From Micavibrio sp. UBA5572 (GTDB taxonomy: Bacteria; Pseudomonadota; Alphaproteobacteria; Micavibrionales; Micavibrionaceae): a stretch of DNA of 64,000 nucleotides. Where the stretch lies: assembly GCA_002425415.1 (NCBI GenBank), contig DIMG01000016.1:248001-312000 (forward strand), read 5' to 3'. The notes under the pieces are model-generated. The model did not search any database. It was not told the DNA's origin and was given only the letters and a program-made list of their open reading frames with translations. This document shows, in pieces, positions 44,627 through 53,465 of this stretch. The position numbers were made by a program, and so were the translations under genes. Positions within the stretch are counted from its first letter, which is position 1, and every line of letters begins with the position of its first letter.

Positions 44627-45519
44627 GTTTTCAAGAAACGCGATTAAAATTGGCTATTCAAAAATCAGGTCGTTTGGCTGATGATTCCCGAGAGTTGCTC
44701 GAAAAATGCGGAATTCGTTTTATCAAAAGCCGAGATCAGTTGTTTTGTACGGCGCAGGATTTTCCTCTGGATCTGTTTTTCGTCCGTGATGATGATATTC
44801 CGGCGTTTGTGGCGTCGGGAGTTTGTCAGATCGGGATTGTCGGTCAAAATGTTTTGTCGGAAGAAATTCTGGTATCAAAAAATTCGAAATTGAAAAGTGT
44901 TAAAGAGGTTATGCCCCTTGGATTTGGTAAGTGTCGGTTGTCGATTGCGACGCCTCATGGTTTTGATTATCGCGGGGCTGAATCTTTGCGCGGCAAAGTA
45001 TTGGCGACATCGTATAGCGGCTTGTTGTCAGAGTTTCTGAAAGATCAAAATGTTGAGGCTGAAATCGTTGATATGCGCGGTGCCGTTGAGATTGCGCCAC
45101 GGGTCGGTATGGCGGATGCGATTTGTGATCTGGTGTCCACCGGTGCGACTTTGGCTGTGAATGGGTTAAGTGAAGCTGAAGTTATTTTTTCCAGCCAGTC
45201 GGTTTTAATTCAAGGATTGGGCATTGATGCGCAAAGGCAAGAAATTCTAGATCGTCTAATCTTAAGAATTAATGGTGTTTTGCAAGCTCAAAATAGCAAA
45301 TATATTATGTTTCATGCGCCTGTTGGGGCTCTGGATGATTTATGCGCTGTTTTGCCAGGTTCGGATGCTCCGACTATTTTGGAATTGCAGGGGCGTGATG
45401 ATAAGGTTGCCGTTCATGCCGTTTGTAATGAAGGTGTGTTTTGGGAAACTATGGAAGATTTAAGACATGCCGGAGCAAGCGATATTCTGGTTGTTCCGAT
45501 TGAAAAGATGTTGGAGTAA
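44623..45519 (+). CDS. hisG: ATP phosphoribosyltransferase (long form)
   Basis: 298 residues, the length of the E. coli-type hexameric enzyme. Catalytic domains (1 to about 220) with LKLAIQKSGRLADDS, GIVGQNVLSEE and DAICDLVSTGATL, the PRPP-binding loop; C-terminal ACT-like regulatory domain (about 225-298, KYIMFHAPVGALDDLCAVLPG). It makes the first committed compound, phosphoribosyl-ATP, and the long form is feedback-inhibited by histidine. Many alphaproteobacteria instead use a short HisG with HisZ. Confidence 0.96.
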   Translation: MSFQETRLKLAIQKSGRLADDSRELLEKCGIRFIKSRDQLFCTAQDFPLDLFFVRDDDIPAFVASGVCQIGIVGQNVLSEEILVSKNSKLKSVKEVMPLGFGKCRLSIATPHGFDYRGAESLRGKVLATSYSGLLSEFLKDQNVEAEIVDMRGAVEIAPRVGMADAICDLVSTGATLAVNGLSEAEVIFSSQSVLIQGLGIDAQRQEILDRLILRINGVLQAQNSKYIMFHAPVGALDDLCAVLPGSDAPTILELQGRDDKVAVHAVCNEGVFWETMEDLRHAGASDILVVPIEKMLE

Positions 45520-45522
45520 GGC

Positions 45523-47193
45523 ATGAGTGTTCAAAATCCGATTATATTACGGGCGCGTCAGTCTATCAGGGATTTGAAGGCTTATTCTTCGGCGCGTTCG
45601 ATTTATAAAAATGGTGACGGGTATATTTTTTTGGATGCCAATGAATGTTCTTATGAACCATATATCGGAGCAAAAGGTTTAAATCGATATGCGGGGCAGC
45701 AGCCTGAAGATGCCATTAATTCTTTATGCCGTCTTTATGATGTGTCGAGTAAAAATCTGATTTTAACTCGTGGCGCTGATGAAGCGATTGATATTTTAGT
45801 TCGTGCATTTTGTGAGGCGGGGCAGGATTCCATTGTTGTGTGCCCGCCGACTTTTCCGATGTATGTTCAGGCGGCTTTGGTTCAGGGGGCTGAAATTATT
45901 TCTGTTCCTTTGAAAAAGGATCATGAATTTTCCTTGGATATTGACGAAATTCAGGCCAAAATTCTTCCCAATACCAAGATTGTTTTTCTATGTTCCCCCA
46001 ATAATCCGACGGGCAATGTTATTCCGGTTTCGGAGATTGAAAAAATCTGTGAGGTTTGTGATGGTCATGCTTTGGTAGTGGTGGATGAGACGTATATCGA
46101 ATATTCGAATGCCCAAAGCTGTGTTGATTTGATTTCAAGATTTTATAATCTGGTTGTGTTGCGGACTTTATCAAAAGCTTATGCTGCGGCTGGATTGAGA
46201 GCTGGTGTTGCCATTGCCGATATGGATGTTATCGGTCTTTTGAAAAAGGTTTTGGCTCCTTATCCTGTTGCCCAATGTGTGGCGCAAGATATTTCAAGAA
46301 TTTTAGTGCCTGATAATGTGCAGCGGTTGGATGCCAAGCGCGCGAATACGATGGAGCGGCGGGCGCAGATTGCGCAGAGATTGGAGAATTTAGATAGGGT
46401 AGAAAAAGTTTATCCGTCTGATGCTAATTTTTTATTGTTAAAAGTTGATGATGCCAAAGGTTTTTACCAAAAATGTCTAGCTGGTGGGGTGATTGTTCGC
46501 GACCAGTCGCATTTATCCGGTTTAGAAAATTGTGTGCGAATTACCATCGGGTCAGAAGACGAAATGAACCGTTTATTTAATGTGTTGGAAGGAAAAGAAT
46601 TTGTGTTTTCCCAAAACCAGCGGATCGGACGTGTCGTGCGGAAGACATCGGAAACGGCGATTGATGTTCAAATTAATTTGGATCGAGCTAGCCCTGTTTC
46701 GGTATCAACGGGGATCGGATTTTACGATCACATGTTGGAGCAAATAGCCAAGCATGGCGGGTTTTCGTTGCAGTTGGAGTGTGCGGGTGATCTTGAAATT
46801 GATCCGCATCACAGTGTTGAAGATTGCGCGATTGCCTTGGGGGCAGCGATCAAGCAAGCTTTGGCAGACAAGCGCGGGATTGGCCGATACGGGTTTACTG
46901 TGCCGATGGATGAATCTTTATGTGAGGTTGCTCTTGATTTGTCGGGGCGGTTTTATCTGTCTTTTGATGGGCAATTTCCAGATCAGACGGTTGGTGGTTT
47001 ACCATGCGATATGGTTGAACATATTTTTAGGTCATTGGCAGAAAATATTGGATGTAATCTGCATATCAAGGTCAGAGGAGAAAATTCTCATCACATGGTC
47101 GAAGCTTGCTTTAAAGCCTTCGGGCGGGCGTTGGGGATGGCCATTCGCAAGCAGGATAAGGATGATTTGCCGAGCACAAAGGGGGTTTTATGA
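45523..47193 (+). CDS. hisCB: Fused histidinol-phosphate aminotransferase / imidazoleglycerol-phosphate dehydratase
   Basis: 556 residues in one uninterrupted frame. Residues 1 to about 355 are HisC: NNPTG-type loop SPNNPTGN (158-165), VDETYIEY and the pyridoxal-phosphate Lys218 in TLSKAYAAAGLRAG. After a short linker (355-366) residues 367-556 are HisB: RKTSETAIDVQINLD, the metal-binding DPHHSVED (427-434) and SHHMVEA (522-528). The dehydratase makes imidazole acetol phosphate and the aminotransferase consumes it, so the fusion joins consecutive steps. In the well-known bifunctional HisB the dehydratase is instead fused to the phosphatase. Overlaps hisH by 4 bases. Confidence 0.95.
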   Translation: MSVQNPIILRARQSIRDLKAYSSARSIYKNGDGYIFLDANECSYEPYIGAKGLNRYAGQQPEDAINSLCRLYDVSSKNLILTRGADEAIDILVRAFCEAGQDSIVVCPPTFPMYVQAALVQGAEIISVPLKKDHEFSLDIDEIQAKILPNTKIVFLCSPNNPTGNVIPVSEIEKICEVCDGHALVVVDETYIEYSNAQSCVDLISRFYNLVVLRTLSKAYAAAGLRAGVAIADMDVIGLLKKVLAPYPVAQCVAQDISRILVPDNVQRLDAKRANTMERRAQIAQRLENLDRVEKVYPSDANFLLLKVDDAKGFYQKCLAGGVIVRDQSHLSGLENCVRITIGSEDEMNRLFNVLEGKEFVFSQNQRIGRVVRKTSETAIDVQINLDRASPVSVSTGIGFYDHMLEQIAKHGGFSLQLECAGDLEIDPHHSVEDCAIALGAAIKQALADKRGIGRYGFTVPMDESLCEVALDLSGRFYLSFDGQFPDQTVGGLPCDMVEHIFRSLAENIGCNLHIKVRGENSHHMVEACFKAFGRALGMAIRKQDKDDLPSTKGVL

Positions 47194-47783
47194 TTACAAT
47201 TGTTGAAAGTGGCGGGGCGAATATTGCATCTATTCGTTTTGCTTTGGAGCGTTTGGGACAAAAGGCCGAGTGGACTGCCGATGTTGACCGGATTGCCAAA
47301 GCCGAGCGGGTGATGTTGCCGGGGGTCGGAGCAGCCAAGGATGCCATGCAAAAATTACGTGCGCGTGGATTGGAAGAGTGTATCAAGTCTTTGATTTGCC
47401 CTGTTTTGGGGATTTGTCTGGGTATGCAGATGTTGTTTGATACGTCGGAAGAGGGACAGACCGATATGCTGGGAATTATTCACAGTCCGGTTCGAAAATT
47501 TTCGTCAGAAGACGGAAAAACTATTCCCCATATGGGGTGGAATTTAACCAAATTTGATCAAGAGGATCATCCTTTGGTGCAGGGTATCAGGGCGCAGGCG
47601 TATTTTTATTTTGTGCATAGTTATTTTGCGCCGTTGGGAGGATATACGGTTGGACGTACCGATTATTTTTCTGATCATTTTTCGGCGATTGTAGCACAGG
47701 ATAATTTTATGGGATGCCAATTTCACCCTGAACGATCGGGTGAGGCTGGTAGCCGTGTTTTAGAAAATTTTACAAGGATGTAA
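47190..47783 (+). CDS. hisH: Imidazole glycerol phosphate synthase glutaminase subunit
   Basis: 197 residues. Class I glutamine amidotransferase: nucleophile Cys76 in GICLGMQ, oxyanion region PGVGAAKDAM, and the His-Glu pair in CQFHPERSG. It supplies ammonia to HisF. Starts in an ATGA overlap with hisCB; hisA follows after 3 bases. Confidence 0.96.
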   Translation: MITIVESGGANIASIRFALERLGQKAEWTADVDRIAKAERVMLPGVGAAKDAMQKLRARGLEECIKSLICPVLGICLGMQMLFDTSEEGQTDMLGIIHSPVRKFSSEDGKTIPHMGWNLTKFDQEDHPLVQGIRAQAYFYFVHSYFAPLGGYTVGRTDYFSDHFSAIVAQDNFMGCQFHPERSGEAGSRVLENFTRM

Positions 47784-47786
47784 GTC

Positions 47787-48527
47787 ATGATTATTTATCC
47801 GGCAATTGATTTGATTGATGGGGGGTGCGTTCGGCTTTTTAAAGGGAAATTTGATGCACAGACATCTTATGATGTGTTCCCTGTCGATGTGGCTCGTCAA
47901 TATGCAGAGCAAGGGGCGGATTGGATTCATGTGGTTGATTTGGATGGTGCTCGTGATTCGAAAAACCGTCAAAGTCAATTGATTGGCGAGATTGTTTCCA
48001 GTAGCGGGTTGCTTGTTCAGACCGGAGGCGGAGTGCGCGGGGTCGAGGATGTTGCACGGTTGTTGGATCTTGGGGCTGCGCGGGTTGTGATAGGGTCATT
48101 GGCAGTGAAAGATCCTGATTGTGTGCGCGAATGTTTTTCCCAATTTGGTGCAGAAAAAATTTGTTTGGCGGTTGATGTGATACCTGATGGGGATCAATAT
48201 CAGGTGGCGGTGTCGGGATGGCAAGAGCAAAGCGGTGTTTATTTATCGGCGATTTTGGATATGTATCTGGATTGTGGTTTGACCCATGTTTTGTGTACCG
48301 ATATTTCGCGTGATGGAACTTTGGGTGGGTGCAATCTTGATTTATACGGGTATCTGGTGCGCGATTACCCATCGTTGCAGGTTCAGGCATCGGGTGGTGT
48401 ATCGGATGTCGAAGATGTGGTTGCGCTCAATGGTTTGAATGTCGGTGGGGTTATTATTGGCAAGGCTTTGTATGAAGGAAAAATCAATCTTAAAGATTTA
48501 ATCGGGGATGGTGTTTCAGAATGTTAA
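47787..48527 (+). CDS. hisA: ProFAR isomerase
   Basis: 246 residues. TIM barrel with YPAIDLIDGGCVRLFKG at the start (catalytic Asp), VQTGGGVRGVEDV as the first phosphate site and CTDISRDGTLGGCNLDLY (second catalytic Asp) plus ASGGVSDVEDV as the second. It isomerises ProFAR to PRFAR. Overlaps hisF by 7 bases. Confidence 0.96.
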   Translation: MIIYPAIDLIDGGCVRLFKGKFDAQTSYDVFPVDVARQYAEQGADWIHVVDLDGARDSKNRQSQLIGEIVSSSGLLVQTGGGVRGVEDVARLLDLGAARVVIGSLAVKDPDCVRECFSQFGAEKICLAVDVIPDGDQYQVAVSGWQEQSGVYLSAILDMYLDCGLTHVLCTDISRDGTLGGCNLDLYGYLVRDYPSLQVQASGGVSDVEDVVALNGLNVGGVIIGKALYEGKINLKDLIGDGVSEC

Positions 48528-49288
48528 CCAAACGTATTGTTGCCTGTCTGGATGTTAAAGACGGGGTCGTGGTCAAAGGTGTGCAATTCAAAAATCATAC
48601 AGTTATGGGTGATATTATAGAATTGGCGCAGCGATACCGCGATGAAGGTGTTGATGAGTTGGTTTTTTACGATATTACGGCGAGCAGCGACAATCGTGTT
48701 GTAGACAAGTCATGGGTCAGTAAAGTTGCGCGTGTGCTGGATGTTCCGTTTTGTGTGGCTGGTGGTATTCGTACTATTGAAGATGCACGGCGTATTTTAA
48801 ACGAGGGGGCCGATAAATTATCGGTGAATTCTCCTGCTTTAGAGCGACCGGAATTTATTACAGAGTTGGCCGAAATCTTTGGTGTGCAATGTGTGGTGGT
48901 TGGCGTTGACTCGCGTCAAGAAGATGGTGAATGGGTTGTTTATCAATATACAGGTGATGAAACCCGCACGATTAAATCCCGTCATGCCATGTTGGAATGG
49001 TTGGATATGATCCAGAAAATGGGTGCCGGTGAAGTTGTCTTGAATTGTATGGCGCAAGATGGTGTGCGCAAGGGGTATGATATAACCCAATTGAAGGCTG
49101 CTCGGGATGTTTTAAAAATCCCTTTGATTGCTTCTGGCGGTGCGGGAGAGCGCGAGCATTTTTATGATGTATTCCAGAAAGCCGGTGTTGATGGGGCGTT
49201 AGCGGCTTCGGTTTTTCATACCGGACATTTAAACATCGGTGAGTTGAAAAATTATCTGGCAAAGCAAGGATTAAGTGTGCGGCAATGA
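48521..49288 (+). CDS. hisF: Imidazole glycerol phosphate synthase cyclase subunit
   Basis: 255 residues. TIM barrel with MLTKRIVACLDVKDGVVVKG (catalytic Asp11), DELVFYDITASS, CVAGGIRTIEDA and LIASGGAGEREHF; second catalytic Asp in LNCMAQDGVRKGYD (the usual 'ameDtGt' loop variant MAQDGVR). With HisH it makes IGP and AICAR. ATGA overlap with hisIE. Confidence 0.96.
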   Translation: MLTKRIVACLDVKDGVVVKGVQFKNHTVMGDIIELAQRYRDEGVDELVFYDITASSDNRVVDKSWVSKVARVLDVPFCVAGGIRTIEDARRILNEGADKLSVNSPALERPEFITELAEIFGVQCVVVGVDSRQEDGEWVVYQYTGDETRTIKSRHAMLEWLDMIQKMGAGEVVLNCMAQDGVRKGYDITQLKAARDVLKIPLIASGGAGEREHFYDVFQKAGVDGALAASVFHTGHLNIGELKNYLAKQGLSVRQ

Positions 49289-49911
49289 CAATCAATATTC
49301 AAGGGGATCTTCAAGCGATTGATTGGGCAAAAGTTGATGGGATGCTGCCTGCAATTGTTCAAGACAGTGTCACACGCCAGATTCTGATGTTGGGGTATAT
49401 GAATCCTGATGCTTTGGCCAAGACAATTGAAACGGGGCGCGTCACCTTTTTTAGCAGAACACGCCATGCTCTTTGGACAAAAGGTGAAACGTCAGGAAAT
49501 TTTCTTGAGCTTCAATCCATGTTTCTGGATTGTGATCTGGATACTGTCCTGATTTTGGCGCGTCCCAATGGCCCGACATGTCATACTGGTGCGGTAAGTT
49601 GCTTTGATGGGGATGACGCGTCATCTGTTTCATTTCTGAGCGAGCTGGCAGCCTTGATCCATGATCGCAATGTTTCGCGACCAGAGGGCAGTTATACGAC
49701 ATCTTTGTTTGAATTGGGTAAGTCTCGTATTTCTCAAAAAGTCGGCGAGGAGGGTGTTGAGCTGGCCTTGGCTCATATGGACGGTGATCGAGAGCAGATC
49801 ATTGGTGAGGCCGCAGATTTGATTTATCACACGATGGTGTTGTTGGAGCATGCAGGTATTCCGTTTGATGATATTTGCACCAAGTTAAAAGATCGTCATA
49901 TACAAAAATAG
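49285..49911 (+). CDS. hisIE: Bifunctional PRA-CH / PRA-PH
   Basis: 208 residues. HisI half (1 to about 108): MLGYMNPDALAKTIETGRVTFFSRTRHALWTKGETSGN and the Zn-binding DCDLDTVLILARPNGPTCHTG. HisE half (about 115-208): YTTSLFELGKSRISQKVGEEGVELALA with the MazG-like acidic helix GEAADLIYHTMVLL. It performs the second and third steps of the pathway. Ten bases separate it from hisD. Confidence 0.96.
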   Translation: MTINIQGDLQAIDWAKVDGMLPAIVQDSVTRQILMLGYMNPDALAKTIETGRVTFFSRTRHALWTKGETSGNFLELQSMFLDCDLDTVLILARPNGPTCHTGAVSCFDGDDASSVSFLSELAALIHDRNVSRPEGSYTTSLFELGKSRISQKVGEEGVELALAHMDGDREQIIGEAADLIYHTMVLLEHAGIPFDDICTKLKDRHIQK

Positions 49912-49921
49912 GATATAAAAA

Positions 49922-51214
49922 ATGTTGTTTTATGAAACGTTTGGGCGTGTGGAATTCGTGCGCGAATTTGTTGATTTATCCCGTGTGCAAACCGTTAATC
50001 CTGAGATCGCGCGGCAAGTAACTTCTATGATTGAAGATGTGCGGATGAGGGGTGATGACGCTTTGATTGCTTATGCCCAAAAGTATGATGGAGTGGATTT
50101 AAAGTCGGAAGATTTTTATCTTGATTTAAACGAAATTGATGCGGAGGAGTTACCTTTATCGGATAAAGAAAAAGCGGCTATTCGTTTTGCGTATGATCGC
50201 ATTTATAATTTTGCATGTCAGGTTAAGCCACAAGATTCTGATCGTGGTACAGGAAACGGATATGTTGCCCAGAAATATGTCCCGTTTGATCGTGTGGCGT
50301 GTTATGTGCCCTCCGGTTCTTTCCCTTTGGTTTCAACCACGATTCATACTTGTGCTTTTGCTCAGGCTGCGGGGGTTCGTGATATTACCATTATCACGCC
50401 TCCTAAGGAATCCGGCGTTCATCCTGCGATTTTATATGCCGCCAAGATTGTTGGCGTGCAACGGATTCTTCAGTTAGGCGGAGTGTATGGGGTAGCCGCT
50501 TGTGCTTTTGGAACGGATACGGTTGATGCCGTCCAGTTTATTGCAGGTCCGGGTAATGCGTATGTGACTGAGGCCAAAAAACAAGTCTTCGGAATAGTTG
50601 GGATTGATATGCTGGCGGGGCCAAGTGAAATTATGGTGATCGCTGACGAGACCGCCAATATTCGTTATGTGGCTGCTGATTTGCTGTCCCAAGCAGAACA
50701 CGGGTCAGGAATGGAGCAGGCTGTTTTGGTGACGACATCACAAGCACTTGTTGACGGGATTGAATCTGAAGTTGCGGCGCAGCGGGCTTTATTGCCGGAG
50801 AATTCGGCTATGAATCTTGTGATCGCAAAGGGGATTTTTGTTATCAAGGCAGAGAGTCTGGATGAATGTGTTGCAATTTGTAATGCGTATGCACCTGAAC
50901 ATGTTGAAATTTTAACTGCTCAACCGAAAATTCTTGAGCCAAAAATTACATCGGCCGGTGCCATTATGATGGGAGCATGGACACCCGAGCCGATTGGTGA
51001 TTTTGTTGCAGGATCAAGTCACGTTTTGCCAACGGGTGGTGCTGCACGGATTTTCTCTGGTCTTACGACTGCGCATTTTATGAAAAAAATTAGTGTGCAA
51101 AATTTCACCGATCAAATGTTGAAGGATACTCACGAAGCGGCTGAGGAATTTGCCCGCATGGAAAGTTTACCTGCGCACGGGCGGTCTGTTTCTATCCGGT
51201 TTGATGAATCATAA
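49922..51214 (+). CDS. hisD: Histidinol dehydrogenase
   Basis: 430 residues. Rossmann-like core with YVPSGSFPLVSTTIHTCAFAQAAGV, the signature DMLAGPSEIMVIADE...AADLLSQAEHGSGMEQAVLVT containing Zn and catalytic His, and GSSHVLPTGGAARIFSGL. It oxidises histidinol to histidine with two NAD+. In gammaproteobacterial operons hisD is second; here it is last. A short duplication (ATGAATCATA twice) overlaps its stop. Confidence 0.96.
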   Translation: MLFYETFGRVEFVREFVDLSRVQTVNPEIARQVTSMIEDVRMRGDDALIAYAQKYDGVDLKSEDFYLDLNEIDAEELPLSDKEKAAIRFAYDRIYNFACQVKPQDSDRGTGNGYVAQKYVPFDRVACYVPSGSFPLVSTTIHTCAFAQAAGVRDITIITPPKESGVHPAILYAAKIVGVQRILQLGGVYGVAACAFGTDTVDAVQFIAGPGNAYVTEAKKQVFGIVGIDMLAGPSEIMVIADETANIRYVAADLLSQAEHGSGMEQAVLVTTSQALVDGIESEVAAQRALLPENSAMNLVIAKGIFVIKAESLDECVAICNAYAPEHVEILTAQPKILEPKITSAGAIMMGAWTPEPIGDFVAGSSHVLPTGGAARIFSGLTTAHFMKKISVQNFTDQMLKDTHEAAEEFARMESLPAHGRSVSIRFDES

Positions 51215-51308
51215 TGAATCATAATGTGAGTTGAAAGGTGAAGGTTATCTCCTATGTTAGGTGCAGTCTTATTAAATTCCCAATATTTTTTATTGAAAGG
51301 GGAAAAAA

Positions 51309-51923
51309 ATGAATAAAACGAACAAGATATTAATCGCAGGTGCTGCTTTGTTTATATTAGGAGGGGTTGGCTCTTCTTATGCAAAAGACTTCTCTGCCGA
51401 GATAGAGCAAAGACTGGATGTTATTAAACAAACAGAGAAAGATATGAAAACGGCTACTGTGAGGGTCGAGGTTGCTCCTAAAGATGCTAGTGGGCGTGAA
51501 AGCATAGATTTTTCCGAGTTTGATATAAACCATGACGGTGTTTTCGAGCGAGAAGAAGTCGGTGAAAAACTTTTTACCATTTTTGATAAAGATAAAAATG
51601 GCGTGATAGACAATCTTGAAATGAAAAAGATTGGCTTGAGGGTTTATTCTCCTATGCAAAAAAAGACAATCGAAACGGTTGATTACACCACCCCTGGTAA
51701 AGAGCAGAGAATTAGTGTTACCGAAGAAGAATTTATTCAGCAATCAAAGTTGATTAAATTCGATAAGGAAGAGGATGGATTAAGTCCAATTGATTTTCTA
51801 GGTATGCCTTTTAATCAAGTGAATGTGAAAAACGATGGCGTGATTGATCTGTATGAATGGAAGAGAGCTTACGCTGCATCTGTTAAACCATTACATATTG
51901 AATCTTTTCAATATAATGATTGA
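51309..51923 (+). CDS. Secreted EF-hand calcium-binding protein
   Basis: 204 residues with a signal peptide (1 to about 25, GGVGSSYAKD). EF-hand loops: DINHDGVFEREE (72-83) and DKDKNGVIDNLE (93-104) are canonical; a third (152-163, starting DKEEDG) lacks the final Glu; a fourth (172-183, ending DGVIDLYE) begins with Asn. It should bind Ca2+ in the periplasm or outside, for structural or signalling use. Followed by a strong terminator. Confidence 0.85.
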   Translation: MNKTNKILIAGAALFILGGVGSSYAKDFSAEIEQRLDVIKQTEKDMKTATVRVEVAPKDASGRESIDFSEFDINHDGVFEREEVGEKLFTIFDKDKNGVIDNLEMKKIGLRVYSPMQKKTIETVDYTTPGKEQRISVTEEEFIQQSKLIKFDKEEDGLSPIDFLGMPFNQVNVKNDGVIDLYEWKRAYAASVKPLHIESFQYND

Positions 51924-51947
51924 GGCTTAATTTATTAAAATATACAG

Positions 51948-51974
51948 CGCCCCCATTTTCTTTGGGGGCGTTTG
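51948..51974 (+). terminator. Rho-independent terminator
   Basis: Perfect 8-bp stem CGCCCCCA/TGGGGGCG with a 7-base loop and a short T tract (TTTGTTT). Ends the EF-hand gene. Confidence 0.85.
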
Positions 51975-52072
51975 TTTAACGGAGTTTAGGCATAAGTTTT
52001 TAATAGTCCTTCTGGCTGCAGATATTTCTTAATTCAAATCGTTATTTAGAAATGCTCCAAATGATATGGGTC
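51975..52072 (-). pseudogene. Decayed 3' remnant of a paralogue of the membrane gene at 53466
   Basis: TTTAACGGAGTTTAGGCATA at 51975 matches TTTAACGGAGTTTGGGCATA at 53465, the 3' end of the membrane protein gene (C-term KFMPKLR). Similarity continues through AATAGTCC, TGC, CAAA and GCTCCAA to a TATGG (about 52070 versus 53598), with a deletion of about 40 bases. It has lost its reading frame. The LamG gene lies between the remnant and the intact gene. Confidence 0.55.
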
Positions 52073-52076
52073 GGGA

Positions 52077-53399
52077 TTATTGTTCAGCGTTATAAAGTGT
52101 TGTGATTTCTGTTGGTGTTAATGTGCGATTATAGATTCTTACATCGTCGACCAGTCCGGGAAATCCTGCTGAAGAGCTACAGATGTTTAGGGCTGCGTTG
52201 TTTGTTGCCAAGACTCCCCCTCCAGACAGGCTTCCAACGGGAGATCCATTAATATACATTTGACCGCCTGTTGCAGAGTTGTATGTCCATGCAAAATTGA
52301 TCCATGTTCCTGGCGTTGAAGTGTATGATCCTCCTGCTGTAGTCCATGTCCCCCCTCTGTTAACATAGGGACGAAATTGTCTGTCTGCCCCAGATGTTGT
52401 TCCGAAGTAATACATGACATAGTTCGCATTTGCAGTCCCTGTCCATTTATTTATAGGATGAACGGCGTACCCAACGTAGCTTGCAGACGGGTTTATCCAA
52501 AAACTAATTGTGACTGTGTTTGGTAAGTCAAGGTTAGCAGAATCGGGAATTGTTACATATTTGCTTCCTCCATTGAAATTAAGGGCTCCTCCGACTTTTC
52601 CCGTTGTTTGTGTTGCTGCGTTGATGATGGTTCCGTTATTCCCTTGTCCTGAGCGGTCATAGGCTGTTGTGCCGGAAATGTCATTTGTATCAAATGTCCA
52701 ATGCCCGACAAGGCTTGTGTCCAGAACAGCTTTGGGCACTATGTCGGTTGCTGCTATGCCTACTCCGCCTAGGGAGTCCGTTATTGTTACTGATAAAGTC
52801 AGCTTTCCATCCGGTAAAGATGTCACGTTAATGCCGTTAACTGTTTGTGCTGCACCGGTTGTGGTTCCGCTTCCTGTTAACGGTGTTCCTCCTCCTGAGC
52901 TGGAAATCGTATAATTGTAGGTTTGACTTGCCTTGTTGTAGGTCAAGGTAAATCCCATTGCGGTTTTATTGATGTTTGTTACTGTTTTGTCAGAAAAGCT
53001 TGCTGTGTAACCGGAAGGTACTGCGGCATTGACCAATATCCCTGTGGTGATGGGGGGAGTGAAGGTTAGCGGTGAAAGATCATTTCCGTTCAGGTCTTTG
53101 ATTGTTCCGCCATTGAGATCAACTGGAGAGGAGAGAGAAATTCCGTCAAGGTCGATATCGCCTGAAATAAGTTGATAGGTAAAGGTGAGTGCTGACGTTC
53201 CTGTTCCCGAGGTATAACTCGCATAGCGTGTTACCCCGCCGACATCAACCGCAATACGGGGTGTTCCGCCAGTGGTGTCTACATTGACGGCTTCAGTCAT
53301 ATTGATTGTAAAGGGAATGGAGGTTGCCGCTTGGGCATGAGGTATCGATACCCCCAGCCCCAGAAGAAAAATACTCGCAATTTTGATCCATTGTTTCAT
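52077..53399 (-). CDS. Secreted adhesin-like protein with LamG-type domain
   Basis: 440 residues. Signal peptide 1-24 (ends PHAQAA). Residues about 25-110 resemble an Ig-like repeat of large adhesins (RYASYTSGTGTSALTFTY, DLNGGTIKDLNGNDL). A Thr/Ser/Gly-rich middle follows. Residues about 230-438 are a LamG/concanavalin-A jelly-roll domain: VGHWTFDTNDISG, DRSGQGNNGTI, VTISFWINPSA, WTYNSATGGQMYINGSPVG and LVDDVRIYNRTLTPTEI. Likely binds glycans or Ca2+ at the surface. No export tail is seen. Confidence 0.82.
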   Translation of the reverse strand: MKQWIKIASIFLLGLGVSIPHAQAATSIPFTINMTEAVNVDTTGGTPRIAVDVGGVTRYASYTSGTGTSALTFTYQLISGDIDLDGISLSSPVDLNGGTIKDLNGNDLSPLTFTPPITTGILVNAAVPSGYTASFSDKTVTNINKTAMGFTLTYNKASQTYNYTISSSGGGTPLTGSGTTTGAAQTVNGINVTSLPDGKLTLSVTITDSLGGVGIAATDIVPKAVLDTSLVGHWTFDTNDISGTTAYDRSGQGNNGTIINAATQTTGKVGGALNFNGGSKYVTIPDSANLDLPNTVTISFWINPSASYVGYAVHPINKWTGTANANYVMYYFGTTSGADRQFRPYVNRGGTWTTAGGSYTSTPGTWINFAWTYNSATGGQMYINGSPVGSLSGGGVLATNNAALNICSSSAGFPGLVDDVRIYNRTLTPTEITTLYNAEQ

Positions 53400-53465
53400 A
53401 AGGATAACTTAAAAGGATCTTGTTTTTTATACAAGAAGGAGCTTTGTTTTTCGATAATTTGTTGT

